Assembly: GCA_024036415.1 (NCBI GenBank)
Contig: JAMWET010003186.1
Coordinates: 434,001-498,000, forward strand
Reading direction: 5' to 3'
Origin: Prochilodus magdalenae
Lineage: Eukaryota; Chordata; Actinopteri; Characiformes; Prochilodontidae
DNA length: 64,000 nucleotides
Shown: in pieces, positions 52,001 through 61,140 of the stretch
Position numbering within the stretch: the first letter of the stretch is position 1
Layout: every line of letters starts with the position of its first letter
Program-made: the position numbers and the translations under genes
Notes under the pieces: generated by a model
Told to the model about the DNA's origin: nothing
The model's input: the letters and a program-made list of their open reading frames with translations, nothing else
Database searches by the model: none

Positions 52001-52726
52001 AACCAGCGCACGGATGGTGACCACGTTACAGAAGACAGTGACGAGAAGCGAAAACGTGCCTAACGCGGCGAAAGTGGTGGCAAAAAACGTGTTACCCATT
52101 ATATCTCTGTCCCCGGCGCTGATGAAGCACCACGTGCCTGGCCATTGCACGGTGTATTTCCCAACTCCAGCAATGGGCAGCAGGGCGAACACCAGGACCA
52201 GACACCAGACAGTGACCAGCACCTGCTTTGTCACGTTGGCTTTCATGTTGTTTGCGTACCAGTGAGGAGCCGTGATGGCTAAAGCTCTTTCGATCGCCAT
52301 CGCGCTGGCCATGAAGAGCGAGCAGAGGCCGAAAGTGGTCATGCAGACCCCGAAGAAGGCGCACAAAGTTTCAGACGGGTCCACTCGTGTCCACTGCAGC
52401 TCTGCTCTGTATACGGAGATGACTATGGGACTGGTGAGCAACTGCCCAAAAAGGTCGGTCAGCGCCAGAGAGCCGATGCAGAGCAGGAAAGACTGCTTCC
52501 TCTTGTTTTCCTTTTTCCTGTACGAAATATACACCAGTATAATGGCAAGGCAATTGCCCACCATCCCCGTTACCATCATGGTTATGGGGAAGGCGACGGA
52601 CACGGATCCTCCACAGTTGGCGCTGCTGTTGGCTTCGCTGTCGCGCACAGCTTTGGAAACGTTGGACTCCCACATGGCTTCGGTCGAAGTGTTGGGGGGG
52701 AAAGCGGGTTTACACTTGGATGTCAT
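48322..52726 (-). CDS. ptger3: Prostaglandin E2 receptor EP3, two coding exons
   Basis: Class A G-protein-coupled receptor for prostaglandin E2 at the plasma membrane; EP3 of other vertebrates couples mainly to Gi and lowers cAMP. The coding sequence joins 52726-51875 and 48690-48322, giving 406 residues. Visible features: three N-glycosylation sequons (N12, N22, N33); TM1 from about residue 44 with GN at 57-58; TM2 LALTD (87-91); a conserved cysteine pair C122/C200; ERA (146-148) in place of DRY; the prostanoid-receptor loop motif QWPGTWCF (194-201); TM6 CWSPLL at the end of exon 1; TM7 with the ligand-contacting arginine R325 in [14 protein letters not shown], where DPWVY replaces NPxx[11 protein letters not shown] and KFCQ match EP3 rather than EP1, EP2 or EP4. 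The start is the only ATG in this frame that leaves a normal N-terminus. It lies about 2.2 kb downstream of zranb2 on the same strand. Identification is very secure; the C-terminal isoform is less so. Confidence 0.95.
48935..49102. repeat. (CA)n-(TA)n-(TG)n compound microsatellite
   Basis: CA units 48935-48977, TA units mainly 49015-49070, TG units 49077-49102. Flanks ATGTAC and GTACAT complete an overall inverted repeat. Inside the ptger3 intron. Confidence 0.95.
50728..51133. repeat. Possible TTAA-flanked element in ptger3 intron
   Basis: TTAA at 50724-50727 and 51134-51137 bracket 406 bp with AAGGCTCC at the left and, reverse-complemented, AGGAGCTT at the right. The inverted ends are weak. 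AACAGGCTGTTTTTG occurs twice inside. Confidence 0.35.
51300..51465. repeat. Right end of a family B TTAA element
   Basis: Ends TTACATATCGCTCCT then TTAA (51466-51469), matching the right end of 11389-11855, with GGACGGTG upstream in both. The left end was not found. Confidence 0.55.
51875..52726 (-). CDS. ptger3: ptger3 coding exon 1 (residues 1-284, TM1-TM6)
   Basis: The exon is 852 nt and ends in phase 0 after CCT TTA CTG, directly followed by the donor gtgtgt. The break falls after SPLL at the end of TM6, the known intron position of prostanoid receptor genes. Reading on past this point gives an unrelated 54-residue tail, so the open frame down to 51710 is intron. The exon is far richer in GC and CpG than its surroundings, which gives long shadow frames on the other strand. 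Confidence 0.94.
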
Positions 52727-52836
52727 CCTTCCTCGGAGGTCATAGCCCTGGCTGAAGCTAGCCGGACTTTGGTGCGCGTCTCCAGACTGAGCTGTTGCGC
52801 GTTAGGACGCTGCGCGCAGAGGCGGGACTCCAGCAT
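52723..52836 (-). promoter_or_regulatory. Upstream ORF overlapping the ptger3 start codon
   Basis: An ATG at 52836 opens a 37-codon frame whose TGA overlaps the ptger3 ATG as ATGA. A second in-frame ATG lies six codons before that stop. If the transcription start lies upstream of 52836, this ORF would be translated first, and ptger3 would need leaky scanning or termination-reinitiation. The transcription start is not visible, so whether the ORF is in the mRNA is inference. Confidence 0.45.
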
Positions 52837-52930
52837 GGACCTTTACACCACTCTACCGCTGCTCCAATAAAACCACACTTCATGATTAAAACAGCACTCT
52901 GTCCGACGCAAAGCCTGGCGGAAGAGTTTT
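52737..52930 (-). promoter_or_regulatory. Probable ptger3 5' UTR and CpG-rich promoter region
   Basis: The sequence just upstream of the ptger3 start is locally rich in CpG (several GCGC tetramers around 52795-52830) and contains an ATTGG (inverted CCAAT) on the minus strand near 52863-52867. No TATA box in a convincing position. Assignment rests on position and composition only. Confidence 0.4.
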
Positions 52931-54031
52931 AACACGCGCATCCGAAACAAGCACCGAAGTGACCAATAATGTCGTATACCACAGATACTGCCAGTCCTAG
53001 TTATTCACCAGTACAACGCTGACAGCAGGATAGCTACTGCGTTTGCCTCTGCTGTGACACAGCCTGCTTGCTGTGGTGGAGCTGGGTCATAGCAAAACCA
53101 CGAGCCGCCTCATTAGGGTGGGCAACACTAGCGTGCATTATTATCCTCATACAGGCACACGTCTACCCAGAGGCATGAATGTAAATGTCAAAGTGGTTGA
53201 ATAGTGTCCTGTAGGCATTTTACTAAATACAGATCCTTTACCAAACATCCTGCAACAAAAACTGCCAAGCAGCCGAAGTGGTTTTTAGTTTCTCCCCCGG
53301 AGTTAAGCTTACCAGTCAGAGGTCTTCGACACTCCACGTTAGTATGTCAAAAATAGGTTTCATATCAAATCAACATTTATTTTTATAGTGCTTTTTTTTA
53401 ACAGATGTCACAAAGCAGCATTACAAATAATAATCCCGTTCTGTATTCATGCTTTTATGTGGCACCACAACAATTTACTTACATATATCAATTTACTGCA
53501 GTCCAGCTCCACCCATTCCCACACAAGTCATAAGTGCTTCAGGCTAGACTGCTGCTTGAATGAGGTACAATAAACGTAAAGTGTTAAAACGAGCCTTATG
53601 GTAACCTTGGAAATGTTTTTAGACCCAACACAAAACGTCAGTGAGCCTCAGAGAAACAAATATCCAGGACCCTGCCGTGTAATAAGAGCTGTGGGTAAAA
53701 GGAAAAAGGCTTCAGGCCTCTGCCAACATCAAACCCAGGGCCGCTTACAGGATGCTAGGTGCCACCTAGAGCTCAAATAACCATGACCTCTCTGAAAACG
53801 CTGTCAGACCATCCTCACTCACCGGGGACTGCACCAACAACCAGAATCCGTTCTGAAAACATTACCTTCTCTGTACTTAACTGGAACATGTTATCAAGCG
53901 TAATTTCAGCAGAGACCCACACAATGACACATCCCTAACAACCTGGTGTGTCAAAGACTGCCATTCACCTGTTAAGAGGTTTTAAACAGGTGTGAAGAAA
54001 TATGCCAAACAAAAATAGGATTAACAATTTT
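52931..54031. other. Spacer between ptger3 and zranb2
   Basis: About 1.1 kb with no gene. 53360-53425 (ACATTTATTTTTATAGTGCT, TGTCACAAAGCAGCATTACA) matches a common dispersed fish repeat. Confidence 0.5.
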
Positions 54032-54087
54032 TTTATTCATGTTGATCACATTGCCATTGAGTTCTAATTTATGGTATACAATTTATT
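54032..54087 (-). terminator. Candidate zranb2 polyadenylation signals
   Basis: Two AATAAA hexamers on the minus strand (54082-54087 and 54032-54037), about 820-880 nt past the stop codon. I saw none closer. Between stop and signal lies a T19/A20 pair of homopolymers, so the 3' UTR boundary is uncertain. Confidence 0.3.
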
Positions 54088-54114
54088 TTCTATAAATGCT
54101 GCCTGAAAGAAAGG

Positions 54115-54182
54115 AAAAAAAAAAAAAAAAAAAAGATATGTCCCAAGTATAAGGTTATTTTAATTTTTTTTTTTTTTTTTTT
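54115..54182. repeat. A20 and T19 homopolymer pair
   Basis: A-run 54115-54134 and T-run 54164-54182 are separated by 29 bp and could pair. They lie in the inferred zranb2 3' UTR. Confidence 0.9.
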
Positions 54183-54909
54183 ACAAATGAGTTCTGTACA
54201 CCATATTAGCAAGGGTCATGACTTGAAGAGAAAGCGGAATAGTTGCAAACTGATGACTGCTTTAGGCGCCAATCTCGACCTCGGGTCTTTGCACAAAAAG
54301 AGAACACTTAAAGATGAACTCAAATGTCCCTACCTTTATATCAATCTAACTCAGACATTTGTCAACAAAAGAAAAATATACTTACCTTTACCAGACACAG
54401 TCAGATGATGAATTTAAAAAAGGTTAAAAAAAAGGAAACAAAAACCAGAAAAGCCTGTGTGCTACCCTCCAAGATGATGTCACAGACCTGAGTCAGCAAC
54501 ATTTGACCAATTTATCACTTAAGGCAGTCTCAACTGACCAGACATGGGACTTGTAAAAGCAGCATCTCAATATTGCAAGTGAATGTTTTGTTAATTAATG
54601 GAATCACCTGACGACCTGATTTTTGAAAAACAGTCAATGTGGATGAATTTAAAAAATGTATTAACCAATAAAGGTGCTATTATTCTCTGTAAAACCACTG
54701 AGATGATATTCTACACTGGTTTGCATTGTTGAAGGGTTCAGCTAGGCTAGAATGGTAAGAAAGCCAGATCACGGTTACTTGAATTTATGACGAGAAACAG
54801 TTGAGTATTAATACTTGAAACAGCACAGTTTGTGACTTCTCCATATACAACATGCAGTTATAGAAAGACTTTCCCTCCCACTGTGGTTAAGACAGTTTCT
54901 TGTGTTAAA

Positions 54910-54964
54910 TCATTTCTTTTGTGAGCTTGAGCCAGAATGGGAAGATCCAGATGAGCCACGGCGC
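54910..54964 (-). CDS. zranb2: zranb2 exon 10 and stop codon
   Basis: Encodes RRGSSGSSHSGSSSQKK then TGA, after acceptor ctgtag. The GSSHSGS segment matches the mammalian C-terminus. It supplies the last base of R302 in the correct phase. Confidence 0.9.
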
Positions 54965-57900
54965 CTACAGAGAGACAGGGGAGAGGGAAGAGAGGGGTAC
55001 AAAAACAGAGACAGAAAGGGAGAGAGAGAGGGAGAGAGAGAGAGAAATACCATAGCCTATTTAATGGACTCATCAGCTTCTCAATGAAGTCATGTTAGGT
55101 TAAAATCCAAATAATGAGCAGCGTGACACTGTCATATACCGACTGGTCAAGTTGTTCCATAGACTTCTGACATTTAAGCACTCATTTCTGATACTCTACA
55201 AAAAGACACCAGTAGACCATTTTTTACACCACAGAAACCCAAACCTTTCGGACGACTGTGATCGAGAGCGTCTTTTTTTGCGGCCACCAGAGGAGGACCT
55301 GGAGCGACTCCTCTTCTGACCTCTCTCAGGAGATGGCGAAGATGTGCAAGACCGTTTCCTCGATGAAGCTGAGCCCTTCCCAGAGCGGGAGCTGGATCTT
55401 TTAAAGGGGATATATGGTAGGCATTCTCATCAGTTCCACAAATATAACACACTTACTTAACAACTACAAAGTACAGGTTCTGTCTTCATAGAAACATCTT
55501 TACAGAAACACCATCACTCTTGGTCAGGATGAATAAATCTGACTGTGGATCATTTTAATACATGACGCCCGTGCAACACCGCCAAACGCTGTAGATAAAA
55601 CGTCGCTGGGACTTCGACTTTTAAAAAACGGGTTTGTGAAAGCACCACTATCCAGTGAATGTGTCCTGTCAGAAGTATTTTCTTACTCTGCTCTATATAT
55701 CCAACAACTGTTCAGCATTAAACATAAGAAAGCAAAGGAAGACTTTATCCAATGCAACTTTCTTTATCTAAACTTTCTCGGGGCCCACTGAATTAGCTGC
55801 TTCTGCTGAGTCCAAAGCGGTTACTGCAACCACTCTCAGTTCACATACACTCTCTCCCTTGGAGAGTGCATGTCACCTCATTCACCTTGAGCGAGACCTT
55901 GAACGAGACCTCGAGCGAGAGCGTGATCTGGAACCTGATGAGCTCCTGGACCGGGATCTGCAAAACAAAGTAACACGTTTCCAATTTCCAATTTCCCCCA
56001 CAAAGTAAAGAGTGCTATAAATGGTTTACCACATGCACACAACCAATTAGTGCATAGAAACCATGTCCTAGCATTAGCTGGTCTATTATTGGTATTGCTT
56101 GGTATCAGGACAAAGTGCCTGTTTCCAGTGAAAATGACTTGATGTATGTGAACCCAACTGGTATTTGATATTTGTTGATCAAACCAATTGCCTATTTAAA
56201 AACAAACAAACAAAAAGCATTAATTTATGTATATTAAAGTTGGTGGAATGCTGTGGTTTTTTTGCTGTGGTACTGAAATTCTCAGCTTCATCTAACAACC
56301 AGATTATCACAATTGGATTGTGTATGACTTGGACAACAACATTTTAAAACCACTCAAAATCCATTACCTTTCCGAAATAAACAGCTCAGAATACAGCAAA
56401 CACTTCCCTAACATTCATGCGAAGTGCAAAAATATTTGTGTTAGCTTTTCAAGCTATTCCAGTTAAAAACCCATTTTGGTTGGTGTTAGCTTAGTTTGCT
56501 TTAGGAGATTTGTGCCACTCGTGTCTTGTAAATGGTCACATAAATACACACAAAACCTTGATAAGACTTGTGCTTCCATGTCAGAAGAAAAAACATAAAA
56601 TCATAAAACATTATGATGAACAAATTTGAATGAAGATTTGAGCTGATACTGACATTTTGTCTGGAGTTACCCTTGACCTGTACCCGTTTACCTGGACCTG
56701 GACCGTGAACTCGAGCTGGAGGAACGAGAGGAAGAACGAGAAGAACCAGAGGCACTGCCTTTCTTCTCAGAGGCCTTCCAGTCATCAGCATCAAGATCAT
56801 ATTTGGACAAGTCTGCATCATCGTCATCATCTTCATCGTCATCATCGTCGTCGTCGTCATCATCATCCTAAAGAGGTTATGTGTGAGGTTCGGTAGTGTG
56901 CCATTAAAAGATACTTTATTTTTAAGTGTGATTTCAAATAGTTTCTTTATTAAAATCTTACATCAAGTTTGTACTTTGAAAGATCTCCATCATCATCTTC
57001 GTCTTCTTCATCACCCTTTTCTGGGTCTGCGTTTTTCTCATTCTCCTTCTTGTTCTTCCCACGAAACTTCTTCTTTATACGACCAAACTGGAAGAAAAAT
57101 GTGTAATATACAACAGTTATTGAACTGATACTGAAATGTAATGTACAAGATTTTTTTAACTTTCATCTGTGATGTCACAGACAAGATTTATTTTTATAAC
57201 ATTTATTGTAACTTTGGCTCATTGTAAAATCTAAAGAGATTAAATCTCTGCCATCCTGACAGGAGTTCTCTCCTGCTAATGCTACTTCTGTAGACAATGA
57301 AAGACATTGGCATTACGCTTTGTGACATAAAACTGCAGAGAACTTGTTAGTCACAGAACAGTTCTGGAGAACATCCCATTTTCCACATTAGGGGCAACTG
57401 CGGTTCGACAGTTCCGGTATCAACTCAACATATCAACAGCACAGACTTGACAGCAGAATTAGATGACACACATTTTTGGGAGATTTGTGTAGTACAGAAA
57501 TATCTAAATCTGACCCAAATGGGCCTGCTATGGATACACAGCATGCCAGTTCGAGCATAGTTGAGACTGTCTTATAAAAAAATATCTGGCATTTCCTTAT
57601 ATTATTCCCACATTAAAAAAAGATCAGTAAGACTGTAAAAACCTCATCATATTCTCCATCAGATTCTTCCCGCTCGTTGTAAACCAAGTTTTCTCTTTCA
57701 TTAAATCCTCCACCATACCCTGGTAAAGAAAACAAAAATCATCAAGAGTTGTTAAGACTAAAAGAAAAACAACTTTCCTTCAGTCAACAACATACCTGTT
57801 CTTTCCTCAAGTTTGGCGTATTTTGGGGTGTTGCACATGTTGCACTCCGATCTCCTGGCCCAGTTTACATTGCCACAGCTGCAAGTACAAATAAACAGCA

Positions 57901-59657
57901 GTTTCATTTCAATGCAAGACCTTGCATAAAACATAACGCCACAAACTGTCTTGCTTATCTTACAAAAATACCAAAAACAATACAAGTGTCATGAGAAATT
58001 TTAGAGTGAGCATACGTTTTGCACTGCCAGTCGTTTGCACTAAAGAGGCCCCTGCTCTTTTCAGCCAGGGTCTTCCCAATCTCTGTACCACCAGCCTTCA
58101 TCAGCTTTGCCTCTGTAGTTTTTTCTGTTCCGAAATAAACACCACATACAGTCACAAACATATTTAGTCTAGTTTAAACAAAAAGCAATAACATGCTAAA
58201 AAGTGAGGGCACAAAGATACTACTTAAGATCAAAACATTCTCTTACCCCGTCCACATCGGTTACAACTTGTTCTTCTAGCAAAATTCACATTTCCACACC
58301 TTGGGTGGGGGAACAAAAAACAAGGTTTTTCATTATTAAATGGAGGATTACAGACCATAATATACATCTTATTTTATTAGGATATTTTCCATCCCGAGAT
58401 GGAGATGCTGTCAGACAGTGTTACTCACTCTATTGGCATTAGAGTAAAATCCTACGTATGGCGATGTGTTAAAAAATGGATCACACTTAAATAGGAAAAA
58501 CACATTAAACTGCCTTTATTTATTTATGTATTTACTTAATAAATATGATCAGGAAAAAACAACGGTGAATGAAACTAAACGCAGTTACAACAGCATAGTG
58601 ATGCTCTCTTGGTAGTCAAACATGCAGCTGAGAAGTGCTGTTTAAGCACTGATACCATCGACTGCATACTCAGAGAAGATACTGTGATCATTTATCACAA
58701 TGACCACCATTACGGCCATACTGCCCAGCCCAACATACTATCATTCATTCTGACCTCTGTCCACTGATTGAGTTCCAACTTGCCTTCACCTTCATGCTGC
58801 CAGCAAAGTTAGCATTTACACAAACACAGTAATCATGAATGTTAGCAAATACTTTCGATTTGACAGCGAGTCACTGTGATCAAGACATGACCACTCAAAG
58901 TGCTGGGCAATGTAGCATGAAGCTTATCCCCCCGCCCCCAAATTCACCTGACATCCAACTCGCCTTACAAGACTTTCCAGATTTGCCCATAAGACCTGAA
59001 ACGTGTCCCTCGTGCTTCACCTCCTTTGAGAATGAACACTATGGTCTCAGTAAGTCTGCAGCTGAACCAAGAAGGGGCCCACTGCTCTGCACTTATTCAT
59101 GTCTTCTCTGCTCTCATAACTCGGTATTTAAACTACTTTAGTATAAAGTTGGTAGTGTGCGGAGCAGCTTCATTAACATTAACTTTGTGATTTGAATGCT
59201 AGCGAACGTTAGTTAAATAGCTAGTTAGCTACTTGGCTGGCTGGCTAGCTAGCTAGACTCTCCGAGTACCAACAAGACAGCCTTGTCAGCGACAGTCTGT
59301 TTGTTAACCAAGTGATAAAAACTAAATAAACTTTAAACATGAGCCTTCTATAGTGAAATATACTTATCAACTCCACCAAATCGCCACCAGGATAAGTGAC
59401 TCGTGAACAGCAGGCTATTGTTTAAGGAGCAATACAGGCCAAGTCATGCAGACGGTGAGCTAACGTTAGCAAGCTAAGCTACGCTAGCTAATATTTCCTG
59501 ACCCGTGCCGAATTCATCCTTAGAGACTCGGATTTTAACATGCACACAATTGCTCACTGCAGCTGGAAACATCTACCCAATTTAAATAACCATTAGCTTA
59601 CTTTTTATCGGGGCAAATCCAGTCTCCGTCGCTCACCCTAAAACTCTTCCCAGACAT
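54910..59657 (-). CDS. zranb2: Zinc finger Ran-binding domain protein 2, ten coding exons
   Basis: Nuclear SR-like protein that in other vertebrates binds single-stranded RNA with AGGUAA-type sites and influences alternative splicing. Ten coding exons join in frame: 59657-59602, 58299-58247, 58124-58016, 57878-57796, 57719-57643, 57087-56962, 56867-56692, 55957-55886, 55397-55245 and 54964-54910. They total 960 nt, or 319 residues plus stop, close to the 320-330 of mammals. ZnF1 uses C15, C20, C31 and C34; ZnF2 uses C71, C74, C85 and C88, each with an N-x-N-(F/W)-A-R-R core. A strongly conserved linker (KAGGTEIGKTLAEKSRG) joins them. Residues about 127-185 are lysine-rich then acidic, with two DLSKY motifs; residues about 190-319 are an RS-rich tail ending in QKK. 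All introns are GT-AG. The gene lies upstream of ptger3 on the same strand, as in human. Confidence 0.96.
55245..55397 (-). CDS. zranb2: zranb2 exon 9 (RS domain)
   Basis: Encodes residues 252-301, including SRKRSCTSSPSPERGQKRS and GGRKKRRSRSQSSE. The acceptor is aaaag, without a strong polypyrimidine tract; the donor is gtttgg. The weak sites fit the alternative splicing known in this part of the gene, but only the frame supports the exon here. Confidence 0.85.
55398..56691 (-). other. zranb2: zranb2 introns 7 and 8 region
   Basis: Noncoding except exon 8 at 55886-55957. In mammals a microRNA gene (mir-186) lies in a late intron of ZRANB2. I looked for its mature sequence on both strands and did not see it. 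Confidence 0.6.
55886..55957 (-). CDS. zranb2: zranb2 exon 8 (RS repeats)
   Basis: A 72-nt exon made almost wholly of alternating Ser and Arg codons, with acceptor ttgcag and donor gtgaat. It belongs to the RS domain. Confidence 0.88.
56692..56867 (-). CDS. zranb2: zranb2 exon 7 (poly-aspartate tract and start of RS domain)
   Basis: Begins with eleven aspartates, one glutamate and five more aspartates encoded by a GAY codon run, then ADLSKYDLDADDWKASEKKG and a serine-arginine stretch. Acceptor tttag, donor gtaaac. Phase 2 at the end fits exon 8. Confidence 0.9.
56962..57087 (-). CDS. zranb2: zranb2 exon 6 (basic then acidic segment)
   Basis: Encodes residues 127-168, from FGRIKKKFRGK through an acidic run to DLSKYKLD. 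The middle (KNKKENEKNADPEKG) diverges from mammals; the first DLSKY motif is conserved. It is 126 nt, phase 0 at both ends. Confidence 0.9.
57643..57719 (-). CDS. zranb2: zranb2 exon 5
   Basis: Encodes YGGGFNERENLVYNEREES then DGEYDE (residues 102-126). Acceptor ttaccag, donor gttttt. The donor is weak at positions +3 to +5, but the phase and protein match are exact. Confidence 0.9.
57796..57878 (-). CDS. zranb2: zranb2 exon 4 (second zinc finger)
   Basis: Encodes residues 74-100, CGNVNWARRSECNMCNTPK then YAKLEERT. Acceptor is ttgcag and donor gtatg. Completes the second RanBP2-type finger (C74, C85, C88). Confidence 0.95.
58016..58124 (-). CDS. zranb2: zranb2 exon 3 (inter-finger linker)
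   Basis: Encodes residues 38-72 (KTTEAKLMKAGGTEIGKTL through SANDWQCK), with acceptor ggaacag and donor gtatgc. The linker is almost identical to the mammalian one, which makes the frame certain. Confidence 0.94.
58247..58299 (-). CDS. zranb2: zranb2 exon 2 (rest of first zinc finger)
   Basis: Encodes CGNVNFARRTSCNRCGR, flanked by a cccaag acceptor and a gtaagag donor. It supplies C20, C31 and C34 of the first RanBP2-type finger. The exon is 53 nt and enters and leaves in matching phases. Confidence 0.93.
58300..59601 (-). other. zranb2: zranb2 intron 1
   Basis: The largest zranb2 intron (1302 bp). It contains a GCTA/GCTGG-rich simple tract around 59220-59260 and no recognised exon. Frames such as 58839-59141 on the plus strand show no family similarity. 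Confidence 0.8.
59602..59657 (-). CDS. zranb2: zranb2 exon 1
   Basis: Encodes MSGKSFRVSDGDWICPDK plus two bases of K19, then donor gtaagc. The ATG is the start because the reading matches the invariant N-terminus of the family and there is no in-frame upstream ATG nearby. Confidence 0.94.
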
Positions 59658-59760
59658 TTTTGTCTCCAGACTGGCTGCCCGCGAGAATCCGGCGGAAAAA
59701 GAACGGCGCGAAAATGTTCATATTTCCGTCATATTGTATTCCTCTTTCGTTAAGTTCAGG
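59658..59760 (-). promoter_or_regulatory. zranb2 promoter-proximal region
   Basis: Immediately upstream of the start codon. On the minus strand it has a TTTCGCGCC E2F-like site and a nearby GGAA (ETS-type) core within ATGACGGAAATATG. This is typical of TATA-less housekeeping promoters. Motif reading only. Confidence 0.35.
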
Positions 59761-60049
59761 TATATACAATTTTTAGTTTGTTATAGCAGCGATTTATACC
59801 TATGACACGTGTCACTGGTAGAATATGTGATTGGAAGTTTTAGATTTTAATCAAAGTCTTTGGGACAGGCACTGGAGATGGCCACCTACTCGGAGGACCC
59901 CAGGATGTATTTTTAGACGTGTGGTCAAGAGCCATTAAAATGATTTCATGTCACTGAGATGTGTCAGGGTATATATTGTCTGAGAGCATTATGTTTGTCA
60001 CATTCCGCTCTTGAAAATTTAAGTGCCGCTACTCTTAAATTAGTAGCTA

Positions 60050-60052
<3 letters not shown>

Positions 60053-60116
<64 letters not shown>
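60053..60116. repeat. (TC)32 microsatellite
   Basis: Uninterrupted TC repeats, 64 nt. Confidence 0.98.
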
Positions 60117-60119
<3 letters not shown>

Positions 60120-60169
60120 TACTTACACACGCATATGCATAGGGTTTAATAGGATGTGGGCCTTGTAGC

Positions 60170-60645
60170 TATAACAGCTTTAACTCCTCTAGGATGGCTT
60201 TCCAAAAGGTTTAGGAATATTCATTGGAATTTTGACCATTACTCCAGAAGCACATTTGTATGGTCAGACCCTGATGTTTGACGAGAAGGCCTGGCCACTC
60301 TAATTCATCGCAAAGGTGTTGTATCGGGTTGAGGTCAAGTTCTTTCACACCAAACTCGCTCACCCATGTCTTTATGGACCTCGCTTTGTGCAGTCATGTT
60401 GGAACAGGAAGGGGTCATTCCATATGGAGAAGCGTGATTCGTCACTCCAGAGAACACATCTCCACTGCTCTAGAGTCCAGTGGCGGTGTGCTTTACACCA
60501 TTGAATTTAACGCTTTGCATTGCGCTTAGTAATGTAAGGCTTGGATGCAGCTGCTTGGCCATGCAATCCCATCCCATGGAGCTCTCTATGCACTGTTCTT
60601 GAGCTAATCTGAAGGCCACACTCCACCTCCACTCCTACTGTAAAA
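60170..60645 (-). mobile_element. Tc1-like transposon remnant
   Basis: Plus-strand landmarks AGAAGGCCTGGCCACTC, CACTCCAGAGAACACATCTC, GGCGGTGTGCTTTACACCAT and GCATTGCGCTTAGTAATGTA are the reverse complement of the fish Tc1-like family also present at 20145-20850 (which carries GTGGTGTAAAGCACATCACC). Frame lost. Confidence 0.7.
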
Positions 60646-60939
60646 TCCACAGGAACTGTTTGAGAGTATTCAAATTGCATCATTAGGAACCTCTACAACT
60701 CCATGCCTATGTATAACATGTAGCATAGCAGTCCGATTGGCATACTGAGAGACACTACTTCTGTATGTGTAGCTCAATAAATACTGTCTATTTTAGACTA
60801 AATATTCATAATTTATTGTTTTTGGTAACCTTTATCTTCCTTCTGAATAGCCTTGCTTAGTAACTGTGTGTGCTGTTGTGCACACTGAATCAAATGCTAT
60901 TAATTTTACTCCAGAATTAATAATACAACTTGATCATAT

Positions 60940-61140
60940 GTCTATGTATTGTTGCAGAGATATTTACTAAAGTTAGCATGCCCACCAGCTAACCTCTGTC
61001 TTTCCTGTCTCGCTATACCACCTGTCTCGCTATACCACTTTGTGCCTTAACTGATTCGACTTGATGTTGCAGTGACTCACTATCCCCTTATAGTGAGTCA
61101 CTGCAACATCAAGTCGAATCAGTTGAGGTGGCATATTCTA
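60940..61140. repeat. Family B interior fragment with hairpin
   Basis: TTGTTGCAGAGATATTTACT and the following CCAC...CTAACCTC parallel 11512-11560 of the family B element. It carries a 17-bp tandem duplication (61004-61037) and a perfect hairpin (61049-61124). Confidence 0.5.
61049..61124. repeat. Perfect 35-bp inverted repeat, 6-nt loop
   Basis: Arms 61049-61083 and 61090-61124 are exact reverse complements, beginning AACTGATTCGACTTGATG and ending at loop CCCCTT. Confidence 0.97.

Noticed and set aside
52272..52745. 157-residue plus-strand open frame opposite ptger3 exon 1
   Set aside because: It is the mirror of a GC-rich coding exon; no family similarity, and the minus-strand frame is unmistakably EP3.
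55398..55885. mir-186 homologue in a zranb2 intron
   Set aside because: The mature sequence or its complement is not visible in this intron or the neighbouring ones; the host-gene relation is known from mammals.
58839..59141. 100-residue plus-strand frame within zranb2 intron 1
   Set aside because: No recognisable similarity or domain; intronic and on the opposite strand.
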